Source of the DNA: Cristatella mucedo
Lineage: Eukaryota > Bryozoa > Phylactolaemata > Cristatellidae
DNA length: 64,000 nt
NCBI GenBank assembly: GCA_009760855.2
Contig: WPIO01000014.1
Coordinates: forward strand, 250,001-314,000
Direction: 5' to 3'
Below the pieces are notes generated by a model that was given only the letters and a program-made list of their open reading frames with translations, did not search any database and was not told the DNA's origin. Positions 45,079 to 56,938 of the stretch are shown here, piece by piece (the stretch's first letter is position 1; each line of letters starts with the position of its first letter). The translations under genes and the position numbers were made by a program.

Positions 45079-46300
45079 GAAATACTGTCATTTGCCAGGC
45101 TCAGAGCGCACTAACAGGTGCTAGTTTACGCATACATTCCAAACGCCCACGACAGCTGAGTGCAAGTGTAAGCATCTGAATGTAAACAGCTGAGTGTAGC
45201 TCTCAGGGACCACGTGGCTCCCACCAGCTGGACCAGCCGATGGGTGAGCGTGTGTCGATTGGCCAGATACACACCATCAGATTTCTTGGGATTAGCTGCC
45301 TCTGGTGAAGGAAGTCCAGATCTGTCCCTACTCGGTTCAATCCTGGATACGCTGATGCTGCTTCTGGGCTCTCCGAGCTCTGAATCACGGCCGAAGCGGA
45401 AGCAGCAGGATGTCTCTCCAAAAATGTGTGCTGGACAATCGCTGTATTAATCACGGCTCCCTGAAGCCGTATAAGCCAGAGGAAGACGGACGGACGCAAT
45501 ACCCTCTAGGTCGCGGAAAGGGGCAGCTGCATCTTTTTGAGCACAATGCTCAAAACTAGGAAGTCTGAATGTTACCCTTCTTGAAAAAAAGATGATAAGA
45601 AAAGAATTTTTGCAGGATTGTAAGAGAGCTCAATCACTTTCAAGGCACTTTCCGAAGGCACAAAAGGAGTCCTTGCAGCTGATTTACAAGTAGCCCACAG
45701 TTTCAAGCAAACATTTTACGGCAAACGAAGTTGGACGTGGGTTTCCGGCCACGGCGAAGGGTGAAACAAATGAGTTATTTTAACTCAGCCAACATCCGAA
45801 GTCATTGCAATTTGTATGCAATTGAGGGCAGCTGGCTTGTAGCTGCTACAGCAAAATTACGGTTGTTGATGATTATGCGTGGCGTCGTCTGCCCACTTAC
45901 TAATGAACGGATGGATGGATCAGCCAACAACGGGCTCCGTGAAGCATAAGCGTGTGTGCAGCGGCGGAGCAAGGATTTTCGTCATAGGGGGGGTTACATA
46001 GGGGGCAAGACCTGTAAAATGTTTATGTAGTGGGGACAAGACCCGAAAGCTTACGACGTAGGCGTGGTTCGAGCCAAAGCTGCCGCCCTTCAAGCCTTCC
46101 TTTAGCGACAACTACTCCTTTACCTTCCTCGTTGGAAGCCCAATAGCCAGTCTCCTATGGCTACCAGACTTGCAAGAAGCGGCAGCAGCCCGGTGCAGAG
46201 GGTACCTGCAGAGGGCGCTTGTCGAGCGGCTCGCGCCTTCGGCAAGAGGATTTGCTGTATTTCACCAGCGAATGTCAATCCAGTTTTTCCTAGTATTAGT
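45079..46300. other. No recognisable gene
   Basis: The open frame 45203-45499 (minus) is nearly 100 codons and has no recognisable domain. Confidence 0.4.
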
Positions 46301-46365
46301 CAATAATAATAATGCGCTCAATAAAGCGCCCTCAGAGAACTCAATATCTTTCTAGGCGCTTACAG
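46301..46365 (-). mobile_element. L2-A LINE 3' tail stub
   Basis: On the minus strand, AAGCGCCTAGAAAGATATTG, AGTTCTCTGAGGGCGCTTTA and TTGAGCGCATTATTATTATT. Tail only. Confidence 0.85.
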
Positions 46366-47940
46366 ACTTTAATTAAAGATGCTAGCTAGCACGGATGCTC
46401 ATTCGCTGTGCTCGCTCGTGGTCGGTTTCCAGAGAGGCTTATATTTTGTATATTTTCGTTACTCACCTCAAAGTGTTCCACGCTTTGTGTTCCGGATCTT
46501 GATCTCACAGTTCGCATGCAAGCATTTACTGCAAGCCCTGAGAGCCGCGGTGAGGCTTCGAGTGTGCTACACAAAACCTACAGCGTAGGGCGCACTTAAC
46601 TCTTGTGGTTTTAAGGAGTTGTAGCTCGAGATGCATTGTAGATTGCATTGTTACTTTATTGTAGGAGAAGAACTCATTGCTGAAATTCTGCAATTGCCCA
46701 TTCCAGCTTTATTATTCGCAGCTGAAAGTTGCTGGAAGGGTGCATCTTGTCGCGAACAGTTGCTTTTTAAGCTGGTGACTTCTAAGAGCATTAACGTTCA
46801 CCGATAAAAATGCACAACAAAAAATTAGATCCAAATTCTACATGTTCCAATTGAATGGCTCATCCGGCCTCCTGAAGTTTATTCCTGTGCCGCGTGTTTC
46901 GCAGAACCTCGCCTTTAAAAAGTGCAAATGATGCAAAACATCGCTGTAGAGTTCTTCGCATAGAAGCAGACTCTGCCGTGGAGTGATGGACCGTTTAATG
47001 CGCTAGATTGTTCGAACACACCAGGTCATCCGTCATGAATAAAAACCACTAGTGCAGCCGGATTAGTCGTTAGACTCTGTAGCAGTCATACACGATGCAT
47101 TTTCTTTTCAATACCAAATCCAATTTCAGTGGAAAATATTTCAGAAAAACTTTGCAAATTCCAGCTTGCGTACTTATTATTCAAGTTCACGACGTCATCT
47201 GAATGCAAAAACCAGTCGCCAGTATTTCCTTGCGCGCGTGGCTAGAAGGTACGCAAAGAGGCTATCGAGTCACAGAAAAAAAACAAAGAAAAAGCTTTCA
47301 GCATTAAAAAAACAACATAGGATATTTCTGCAGAGCCGTTGCATCTCTTGCCCCATCCGAATTCTTTTTAAACCGCGTGCTGTTGCTACAAACACTCTCC
47401 AGAGGCTCTCAAACTAAAGTCCTTTGCCGAAAATATGGCGCACCTAAACGGTGTAACTCATCGCAGACGCTGGTGACAAATGCTGGTGAAGCTGGAGCCT
47501 CGAGGACTAAATGAGTCGTAGATGCTCCACCGATACACGGAGACATGGCGGCGATAGCACATAGCATGACGGCAATCACTAATGCCCTTTTCTTAATAAT
47601 ATTTTCCACGCACTTAGCAGAGAGCTGTGTATTCCAGAGCCACGGAGAGGCGCGCGAATGCGTACAGGCCAGAACGTAAACTCACTTCGAAACCCAAGGT
47701 ACAAATGACTAACCATCATTTGAAACGAGCTTTTATTGCGTCTAAACCGTGGATTTTCTGCTATTCATGATTATAGTAATCCATGAAGCGTTAATAATTC
47801 CTCGCACTAGTCATAATCTGACCAGGTTAGCGTGTACACGCTTCATTATCGCTTACCACTTCCTTAGGTATCCTACCTCCGCAATTACGCGAGGTGCCTC
47901 CGCCGGAAAACTATTCATCAACTCTAGCCCCTTATATCAG
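46366..47940. other. No recognisable gene
   Basis: Contains a minus-strand frame at 47609-47409 with a hydrophobic start but no ATG in a useful place (see rejected items). No repeat family seen. Confidence 0.4.
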
Positions 47941-47997
47941 GGTGTCGGGACCGAGGTCGTGAAAGCAGCCGCCTTACCTAGCGTGCCATGGTCCGTA
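47941..47997 (-). mobile_element. SINE head fragment (type 1)
   Basis: On the minus strand, CACGCTAGGTAAGGCGGCTG and CACGACCTCGGTCCCGACAC equal the A-box side of the type-1 SINE head. B box and body are lost. Confidence 0.75.
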
Positions 47998-48111
47998 AGC
48001 ACTTTACTACTAGTACCAGCAGGCCATGCCTGTTCCGCAGGATACATTTATATAGCAAGCTGGCTTTTAAATTTAAACTTATTGGAAATGCCAGAGACAG
48101 ACAGCTTCAGG

Positions 48112-48866
48112 AATGTAATGTAAGGTATCTCCGTCTGTAACTCCACAAAGTCATAAAGACTATGTGGGTGTTACGCAGGTGAGTTTTGCATAGCGCACTC
48201 ACAGTCTAAGCGGCTTTCGGTACGCATTCGGTAGCCAACAGACTTCGTCTCATGCAACAAAGAGAAAGTGGTAAGCATAGCAGAGTTAGGAGGGCAGTTG
48301 AGGTGGTGAGTAGCATTGAAGTAGCAGCTCGGGACCGCTGAAAAGGATAAGCCATAGTCGGCAGCAGGAGAGTAGCTGTCGTTGCGTAAGAATTGTGAAA
48401 GCGAGTTCCACAGTCTAGGACCTGCAGAGCTAAAGCTTCTATCACCAACGATCTTTAAACGGAGGAATAGAACAGCTAATTTATTGTCCACGCATGACCT
48501 GAGGGCGCGAAGAGGCTGAAACTAGTGGAGCAGTTCAGCAAGGTACGAAGGAGCCAAGCCGCGGTGGGCCTTGTGGGTCAGCGTAGGAACTTTGCTCTGT
48601 ATCCTTTGCTCAACCGGCAACCATCCTAGCTCTTTCAGCAAAGGTGACACGTGCTCAAAACGCTGGGACTTGAAGACTAGCCTTGCAGCCATATTCATAG
48701 TCCGCTGTAGTGGCCTAGTTGCTTTCTTTGGTAGCCCAGCCAAAAGGGAATTAAAATAATCAAGCTGAGACAAAACTAAGGAGCTAGTTAACCTTCTATA
48801 ACATGACAGACTCGTCAGCGAGTGCAATGGATGTGCCTTCCGGAAAGCCACGTCCTCTCCCCTCAA
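48112..48866 (-). mobile_element. L2-B LINE, longest copy (RT C-terminus to tail)
   Basis: On the minus strand, 48866-48522 encodes LVLSQLDYFNSLLAGLPKKA, the RT thumb region, then AARLVFKSQRFEHVSPLLKE and LGWLPVEQRIQSK, APSYLAELL. Positions 48491-48171 continue GDRSFSSAGPRLWNSL and the family-specific end. The 3' part has GAGTTACAGACGGAGATACC and an ATTACATT tail. A stop near 48520 breaks the frame. This copy shows that L2-B is a true L2/CR1-clade LINE distinct from L2-A. Confidence 0.92.
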
Positions 48867-50747
48867 GCCTGTCAGCCCCTATTCTTGGCACTCCTGCAGC
48901 TTCGACGGCAGCCAGGCATCGCATAGTAGTTCCTTCCGTTAAAATATGGTAGCTTCTCTAAATAGTAGGCTCTGCTTCGTTGCAAACAGAGCCCAAGTCT
49001 TTACGCCGAACGGTTCTTCAGCTCCTTTAGAAAAACATCAGAAGAGCTCTAAACTCGGCGCGAGTCTGGAGCTCTGCTGCAGAAAGTGGGCCGCCCGGTG
49101 CCAGTTAAAACCTATCCGAACGCAAATCAGCAGACCGAGAATGACGTTTCGGGCGAAAGCGCCATCTATCGCGTATATGCGTATATTTAGCCGACCTCCA
49201 AAAAAATTGGCTCCCCCTCTGAGTCGACGACCGGGAGCTGCGAGCCAAATGCACGCTGCCTGAAACAGCTTTTAGGCCCGCAGCAACTACGATGAGTTGC
49301 GCTTTTCAGTGCCTGACGCGGCGAACTGCGAATGTCTTTAGATCTGTCTAAAATGAAACTGGTACCTCGCGTGGAGAGGATGAAGCCGCGTGACAACGGG
49401 GCACTCTTCGCCAACTAAGCCTTCGGAGCCGCTCTCGCCAGCCAGGTATCCTCCACCGCCACTGGAAGCAAGGCGGTTGGAGGTAAAGGGGCTAGCCGTG
49501 TGAATGCAGAAGGTGAGAAAGAAGACCGAGTAAAGAGGAGCCCGAACAGCGGGAGAGAGAAGCGAGCTGGAGGGTAAGGAGCTCACGAGTCACGCCACCG
49601 GCCACGCGACGCCTAAGCTGCCTGCGGACGGCCGATGAGCTGAGGCCGACGGTCGCTTGGAGACGCCAGCTGTGCTGATTGATCGATGCTGGGTGATCGA
49701 TGGGCAGCAAGTGGCGCGTGTCCAGTTGCAGGATGGGAGACATTCAGCGCCGGCGGCGCCTTCGTCTGAGCAGTCGCTTAAGGTTCACTTGAGTGGCCGA
49801 TGGCTGCCACGCTTGTTTTTATTTACACCGAGAGGCTGTTGTATATTCAAACAAAAGACCGACATATCAACGAAACGGACGTGTACGGGGTTGCCACTGT
49901 GTATTGACTTGCACGAAACCGAGTTAGTGACTCGAGGTGGGTGGGTTAAAGGCGTGCTGCATGCATAGAAAACTCCCCAAAAGCGTTTCGTGGCCCCATT
50001 TAAAGCTCCTACCACTATAAAGTTCCTCTCAATTATTTACGGGCACCAAATGATTAATCATCGACTGTGTGGAGGCAGCTCAGCTGGACTACAGGCATCA
50101 CGCACACGTGCGAGTGGACTGTAACTCGTGGCTAGATTTCTAACGGGATCTTGCCATTCTCACCTTTAATGTCAGGGTGAGCAATGGTTTTGGTAAGATA
50201 TCGCGTGTTCCACTGGGAACCGGCGAAGCTCATTAGGCAATTGACGGAGTGGGACAACACGAAATTTCGGACTGAAGCATGACACTGAAATGATTCTAGT
50301 TACTTGATCTACCGCTAGTAGAGTTCGTGTCATATCGGCGTTCGGAGCAGGGCTCTCGTACAAACTTTCTGCGCGAGTTCTTCTTGTGATTGCGTCCACC
50401 TTCAAATTTGTAGCATGCTGAAGATTTTTTAATGCACTTCAAGTAAATGAGAGGCGAGAGAGTGGTGCAAACTAGATACGAGTCCGAAAAGGTAAAGGAG
50501 ATGACCACATCACTGGAAGCCTAAAAAGTAGTACAAAAGGCAAAGGCGGTGTAGCTTTTCGTGGAGTAAGCTAACTTAACCATTCTTTTGGCTTTACCTA
50601 AACCTGCTGCATATTATTTTTATTCAGTCCCCAGCCTTAAAAATAACTTTTCGAAGAGTTACACGGCTCTTGGTTCGATGAACCTCTAACGGATTTCTAG
50701 GTGGCATGGTAGGCGAGTGGCCATCTCAAAGCTGAACGTCAACTGGA
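48867..50747. other. No recognised gene; GC-rich 49000-49760
   Basis: The plus-strand open frame 49657-49968 (103 codons) has no recognisable domain. Its ATG lies in a GC-rich stretch. I do not call a gene. Confidence 0.4.
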
Positions 50748-50885
50748 AGGCCGAGCTGGTTTGGCCCAGTGGTTAAGGAGCTCGCCCTGACCGAGGTCTG
50801 GCCGACGTCGCGGGCTCGAGCCCCGTGGCATATGTGAAGCGCCTGAATAGGGACTAGGTTCTCTTATGGCGATATGCAAATGAAT
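50748..50885 (+). mobile_element. tRNA-derived SINE (type 2) with LINE-like 3' tail
   Basis: The head is TTTGGCCCAGTGGTTAAGGA (A box) and GTCGCGGGCTCGAGCCCCG (B box). The 3' part GTGAAGCGCCTGAATAGGGA, CTAGGTTCTCTTATGGCGAT, ATGCAAATGA resembles the last 50 bp of L2-A. It lacks the type-1 hairpin body. A second copy is at 59731-59840. Confidence 0.88.
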
Positions 50886-51042
50886 TGTATATACATTTTT
50901 TAAGATTGCTATGACATCAAAGGGGACTTTTCCCCCTTCTGCTTGTGTTCGTTTTGTTGGTAATGTATGCTGCACTTTTTGTTATACTTGGCTCGTCAGC
51001 GAAGTTATTGCTATTGCTGGCTTATTCCTATTAGCATTGCAG

Positions 51043-51213
51043 GCCAAAGCAACTCGGTAAGGCGGTTGCTTTCATGACCTCGGTCCCGAGGTCGTGGGTT
51101 CGATTCCTATGGTGGGCGATTCTTTATCGCCACTGCAAGCGGTGGTGATAGCCGTAAAGGCTCTTCTGTCGCTATACAAAAAGAGGCTGTTTAAGCAGCT
51201 AGGATTTTTTTTT
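51043..51213 (+). mobile_element. tRNA-derived SINE (type 1)
   Basis: GCAACTCGGTAAGGCGGTTG, GTCGTGGGTTCGATTCC (B box), GTGGGCGATTCTTTATCGCC, ACTGCAAGCGGTGGTGATAG, CTCTTCTGTCGCTATACAAA, AGAGGCTGTTTAAGCAGCTA and a T-rich end. The first bases of the head are lost. Confidence 0.9.
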
Positions 51214-53441
51214 ACGACGAGCCTGTCATAAGAATGTACCAGGGTTGTGACTTAATTATTATCGTAGCCGAATGGTAAGAGAAGCGGCAGCACCTTCCGT
51301 CTGGGCGGAACAGTCGATGTATTAGATCCTCAGCGAGCTGCCAGTGAGAGACTCATGCTGAACAGAATTCTGGCCTAAAGGTCTGCAAGGGGGAGCCACA
51401 AATGAATGAGCTGCAACAGCCTCATCTCCAAGTCACTGGGCGGATACTTGGTTGCCCTGGAATTTTGTGACTCAACCCACCCCCTTTAACTTTGATTTGA
51501 TTGCTATGACGGAGGAGCCTCTGCTAAGCCATGGATCGAGGCCAACCACATTGACGGTCGAGGCGAAGCGTTGACAGCTTGTCGTAAGCTTAGCTATACC
51601 GTCGATCGCATTGAGCTGGGCACACATCCAAGGTAGAATTTCAGCCACTAATGCCTGCTGCATTGTCGTTTAATTTTTTTGCCAGCAGCAGAAGAGTCAG
51701 CTGGATTAGCTAGTCTTGCTCAACATCTCTCTGAATAAATGCCTGGACGACTAAGCAACAAGACGTCACTGTTCACATTGCCGGTGACCGTTAGAGCTAT
51801 TCAGATAAGCCATCATTTGATGGATACCAATAGAATCCGTGGTAGCTTTTGGGACTGTGGCGAAATATCCAAGTGATGCTTTTAATTTGTCGTCCGGTAC
51901 TACGCAAGTTCGCAATCATGTAATTTCTCACCGGATTTCGAGCGGGATTATCCCTCAGCAACTGGAGAGCGCATTGAAAAGGAACGGTTCGGCCCGGTCG
52001 AGAACCACAATTCTTCTCATTTCCCACTTCTCTGAGTGGATGGCGACATCCAGAGAAACGCCGTTGGAGACGACAGCGCCTAGGCCACCTTCATCTCCAT
52101 GCAGCATGCGGTTCCAGCCACTACCATTTACAACATGCTTCTTAAGGATTGAGCTTAACAAAGGTGCCATTGCATTTCGAACCGCAAGTTTCCGGAATAT
52201 TTTGAGGAAAGCTCAACGATCCGAGTAAGATGAGCAGAAGTTAAAAGTGGAAGTCTGAGGAGTAAGTAGTCCAGATAGGTTATTCGGAGCAAGAGAATGA
52301 AAGTGCATGAAATGTGTGGCAGGACTTACAGTGCTGATGAGCTGATTAATGAGGAGCCAAAGCAGGTCGGAGACCAGCGGAGAAACAAGGCAGCTACAAC
52401 TTTCATGGCTAACACGGCAAGTTGCCTAGTTTTCACCACACCGATCTCATTGCACAGGCATGAATAGAGACCTATAAGTAGATAGTTACCGAACCATGTG
52501 TCTATGTCTACGACCACGCCTCCCTATCTAACGTAAGTACTGTACCAGTTACAGTCTCCTCTTTTCCCCACTGCCAGGACAACAGCATGGCTGTCTTATT
52601 ATCTTTGAACACATTAAGTAACCCGTGTTTTACTCCAAAAGTCCAGACTGTGAACTCTATCCCCATTTCTTTCGCTCTATTTGCTCGGTGTGCTTCTACG
52701 ACTCGGACACTTCGGATCATTATTTGCAACTAACTTTTGTCGGTTCTTCAACACGAGCTCAAGTGTCTCTCAAGTGTCTTTTTTTCATGACGCTGCTGGA
52801 CATAATTTTTATACCGACAGAAACTACTGCCAAGATTGCATTATAGGAACTCTCCAGCGCAGCCAACTACTTCGCTCACAACTCGGTAAAACTAGTGGCA
52901 AAGACGCACGAATAAATGAACGGGAACTAGAATAACGTAGCACTACTAGACCAAACGGACCGCGACGGTGCTTTACAAGCATGAGGACACTATTTAGAAA
53001 CCAAATGAACTGCTACAGCCAGCCCGAGTAGATTAAAAGAGTAAGCTCCCACGAACGAAATGAAACATTATCCCATGCAAAAAAGAAACACATTGAGTAA
53101 CAACTGCAAGACACTCAGCTTGACATTACATGCCTAACCATATAACTCTTCGATTGTATTCACTTTGCAGCCTACATTTTATATAAAAGACAAATTTTCG
53201 AGCAAATCATTAGCCACAGGGTTTCAGGTTGCTCAGACAGAAACTTACTTTCCCCCTTTCCAGCTACGAAGGTACTTGAAAGCTTGATGGCTTTTCGGCT
53301 AGCACCGGTGGAATCATAGTTCCGTTTACCATCACTTCATAATACAACCACGTCCGCCAAAAGCAACGGAAACTAAAGAGTATCGCTGCGAAACTCTAGA
53401 TACAAAACACTAAAGGAAGCGCGAAATGACGTAGGCGTGTG
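51214..53441. other. No recognised gene
   Basis: Minus-strand open frames at 51472-51663, 51797-52027, 51955-52170 and 52508-52729 lie in series. They might be pieces of one decayed gene or transposon, but I recognise no domain in them. Confidence 0.35.
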
Positions 53442-54490
53442 TGATGATAATAATAATAGCAATAACACACTTGATAGATAACTCAATCTCTTCCTAGGTG
53501 CTTTACATTTGTTGCAAAGGAAACACGATTGAATGGTCATTGGTAGTATGCTCAATAAACAACAGGACTAACAAGGTTAGGGATGACATGCACAGGGTCA
53601 GCATGCAAGCGTGGTTATCGGCAACATGCCGCAGTGTCAGCACGCATAAGCACATACAAGAAGAATCACAGGGACCCACTAAATGCTGTCGTAAATAAAT
53701 GCGTTTTTAAGTGCTTTTTAAATGTGGTCAAGTCAGGGGATGTCGTGACGCAAGTCGGGAGTGAGTTCCAGGCTTTGGAAGCATACGAACTAAATGCACT
53801 GTCTCCAAAGGATTTGAGGTTTTGTCCGAGGTAAAGGTTAACAGTTAGTTTCCGAAAAGTAGGTGATACGATGTAATGTAATGTAATATATCTCCGTCAG
53901 TAACTCCACAAAGTCATAAAGACCATGTGGGTGTTACGCAGGAGAGTTTTGTATAGCGCACTCACAGCCTAAGCGGCTTTCGGTACGCATTCGGTAGCCA
54001 ACAGACTTCGTCTCATGCAACAAAGAGAAAGTGGGAAGCATAGCAGAGTCAGGAGAGCAGTTGAGGTAGCGAGTAGCATAGAAGTAGCAGTTCAGGACCG
54101 CTGAAAAAGATGTGCCATAGTCGGCAGTTGGAGAGTAGATGTCGTTGCTTAGCCTGGTGGGTGGTAGATCTGATAGGTAGGCAGGAGCCAAAGAATGAAG
54201 GGACCTAAAAGACAGTGATAAAACCTTGAAGTCATTGCGTTGCTTGACTGGTAGCCAGTGCATGTCGGCGAGAAATGATGTGATGTGGCAACTGCGACGC
54301 TCACGACAGACAAGCCTAGCTGCAGAGTTTTGTATCAGCTGTAAGCGCCTGATCGCACAGGCCGGTGGACCAGAAAGCAGTGAGTTACAAAAGTCAAGGC
54401 GGGATGTAACAAATGCATGGACCAAAGTAGATGCGGTATCCCTGCCTAAACAAGCCTGAATTTTAGAAATGCTATGTAGCTGAAAGGAGT
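53442..54490 (-). mobile_element. L2-A LINE 3' part, interrupted by L2-B
   Basis: On the minus strand, 54490-54148 gives CAIRRLQLIQNSAARLVCRE, RRSCHITSFLADMHWLPVK and SLAPAYLSDLPP. Positions 53873-53442 continue the C-terminus and 3' end to the TTA-type tail. The two halves are separated by an L2-B fragment at 53874-54147. The two LINEs together give a chimeric open frame of 163 codons that is not a real gene. Confidence 0.92.
53874..54147 (-). mobile_element. L2-B LINE 3' fragment nested in L2-A
   Basis: A 274-bp L2-B 3' end with TAATGTAATGTAATATATCT (tail, read on plus strand) at its left edge. Its right edge is at the point where the other L2-B copies continue GCGTAAGAA. L2-A sequence resumes at once with CTTAGCCTGG. 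It is 5'-truncated and in the same orientation as its host. Confidence 0.9.
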
Positions 54491-54762
54491 AGTTTGTGAG
54501 CCGGGTCGCCTCTCACGAGTGACTGAATCCGGCTTCAGGGAGGGCTACCGGGCAGGCAAGTCACTGACGTCGGTAGGCCGGGGAGCCCTCTGCATGTTTC
54601 AATGCGTCTCTAACAGAAGCAGAACTACCACTTATTTGTAAAATGGTCTGAAAAGGCTGCACGAGAGTTTGTGCGCGTTTTCATTCGCGTTCCAGAGGAA
54701 TCTTAACATTGTTTGCTTTTTTTTCGTGTAAGGACTTTTCAGGGCACATCTATACGCACAGC

Positions 54763-54866
54763 AATAGTAATAATAATAATAGTAACATAGTTGTGCAGTG
54801 CCTCAGAAATGAATCTCTTTCTGGGCACTTAAAATTTGTTGCGAAAGAAGCACGATCAATTGACGT
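54763..54866 (-). mobile_element. L2-A LINE 3' tail
   Basis: On the minus strand, CGTGCTTCTTTCGCAACAAA, AGTGCCCAGAAAGAGATTCA and a TTATTATTATTACTATTGC tail. Stub only. Confidence 0.8.
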
Positions 54867-55429
54867 GCTCATTGTGTGCACTGGTCACATTTTAGAAAAG
54901 CCCGTGGAGAGGGTTCCGGGAACAGTTCCTTCGGTGCTAAGATTCAGACCCCGCAAACAATAATTGGTTTTTTGAATAATTTTTGTGAGGCTACCATTTC
55001 TTTTTGAAGTAAGTGGCCATGTTTTGGGACTGGGGCTCAATCGGCCCAATCCTTGGCACACTGTTGACGAGCATCGCAGCGTCCAGTCTCCCGAGGAAGC
55101 CACCAATCAAGTGAGTGAAATTGCGCGGCTAGTGGGTTCTACTAGCCCGGCCGGGGCTGCGGATGTGTAATACGGCTTTACTATCTGTCAGGCCGCCTAC
55201 TTTTCGACTCGGGTCAGGGTGTGGGTGAAGTTTTCGCAAGGTAGTTTATCGAAGGGGGCGGGGGTTCAGCGAGTTCGAACGTCCAGCATTGCATTCAGTT
55301 GTTCCCGGCCAGCAGGCTTAAGAAATATTTGATGATTGTGTTCCGTTATTTCTGGACAGCGCGGCCATTAAGCGGTAAACAGAAACCTGACTTCTTCCTA
55401 CGATCGCAGACATCCAATTTGATAACTTA
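54867..55429. other. No recognisable feature
   Basis: Upstream of the L2-A endonuclease remnant. It may include more of that element's 5' part, too diverged to recognise. Confidence 0.35.
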
Positions 55430-56938
55430 TCTGACGCCTTCAGCGCGAATTTCGTGCATTGACCGACTCATGGTCTCTTGTGGCCCATGTGCATGGCCCT
55501 ACTCACACCAAGGGTCACAAACTCCACCAAATTTTCTCATACAACTGCACTTTGTCATTACAACTTGTTACCAAATCCTACTTATCTGACCACATGCAGA
55601 TCTCATACAGTCTACAATTTGTGCCATGCATCCTCCTGATCTAAAATCACCTGTGAATCGCGAAACCTCGATACCCTTGACATCGATGCTGTCCGTGCGA
55701 GAACATATGCCTCACCCCTGCTGCTCAATCCCCCTTCCGACCTGTCATCATTGGTAGATTGCCACAACACGACACTAGCTGACATGCCCGGCGAGTTGGC
55801 ACCTCTGACTAAGTGCACTGAGCCCTCGCCCAGACGGCCTATGGTTTAACATAGACAATAAACTAGCCAGTTCTTCTAAGGGAAAGCTTGGAAAGCATAC
55901 AAAAGATCAGGACTGACTGTCCATCGTAGCAATCGATCCTAGCAAAGGCCAAGTCTAGCTTCTATACAAATATTGTTGAATCACAGATATACAATCCAAA
56001 AATGCTGATGTCGACGATCAACCATTTCCTTAACCACTCCCAGGTTAGCTCCTTACCTAGAGACCCATGTGATGATCTAGCTGATCGCTTCTCTGGCATG
56101 TTTGGTAACAAGACAAACAAGATCAGGGAGTCCATCCCTAAGATGGCAGCATCCCCCCTAGAATCATGTCCCTCAATTCCATGCAACACCTCAATGTCTA
56201 CATTCCACGTCACTAGTGACCTCTTCCTGAAGTTCATATCCCAATCAATAAGACAACTAGTCCTCTGGACCCTATTCCCACTGTCGTCCTTCTACGATGC
56301 ATTGATCTGCTGCTGCCATGCATAACTAACATCATTAACATGCCATTAGCCTCAGGTCATGTCCCAGCACCTCTCAAAATGGCTGTACTCAGTCAGGCCA
56401 CTACTCAAGAAAGCAACACAAGACCAAGAGAACTTGGGTAACGTCCGCCCAGTCTCCCTTCTACCGTTCCTATCAGACACTGGAACGAGTCGTGGCAGAC
56501 CAGCTGAACTCATTTATTGAAACTTCAAACCTTGCTAGAAAGTTCCAGTCTGGTTTTAGAGCTGACAACCTCACAGATCCTTTGGAGACCGTGCCTTTTG
56601 TTCGCATGCTTGCAAAGCCAGGAACTCACTCCCTACTTGCGTCACATCTCTTGACTTGTCCACATTTAAAAAGAAACTAAAAACGCATCTATTTATTACA
56701 ACATTTAGTGAGTCCTTGTGATTCGTCCTTTAGGTGCTTACTGTGCACGATGCCACTGACCATACTAGCATGCTGACCCTGTGCATGTCACCCCTAACCA
56801 TGTTATTCTTGTTATTTATTGAGCATGCTACCACTAACCACTAGACCGTGCTTCCTTTGCAGCAAATATAAAGAACCTATAAAGAAATAGAATATTCTGA
56901 GGGCGCTATATCAAGTGCATTATTTTTATTATTATTAC
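55430..56938 (+). mobile_element. L2-A LINE with endonuclease and RT N-terminus, internally deleted
   Basis: Positions 55459-55644 carry the C-terminal part of an APE-type endonuclease, with HGPTHTKGHKL and YLSDHMQISYS (the SDH block). A linker follows (LDTLDIDAVRARTYASPLLL, DCHNTTLADMPGELAPLTK, about 55670-55815). RT motif 0 region has TTSPLDPIPTVVLLRCIDLL (about 56255-56310) and then FQSGFRADN near 56550. At about 56572 it jumps directly to the C-terminal part (ACAGATCCTTTGGAGACCGT) and runs to the tail, skipping RT motifs A-E. Stops are frequent. This is the only copy here with endonuclease sequence. Confidence 0.88.

Noticed and set aside
47409-47609. Minus-strand frame with KKR followed by a hydrophobic run, considered as the RGM signal-peptide exon
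   Set aside because: The frame opens with GTG. The first ATG lies inside the hydrophobic part and leaves a weak signal. Possible phase-1 donors exist but are poor, and it lies 21 kb away across the HSP60 exon.
53934-54425. 163-codon minus-strand open frame
   Set aside because: It is a chimera read through an L2-A LINE and the L2-B fragment inserted in it.
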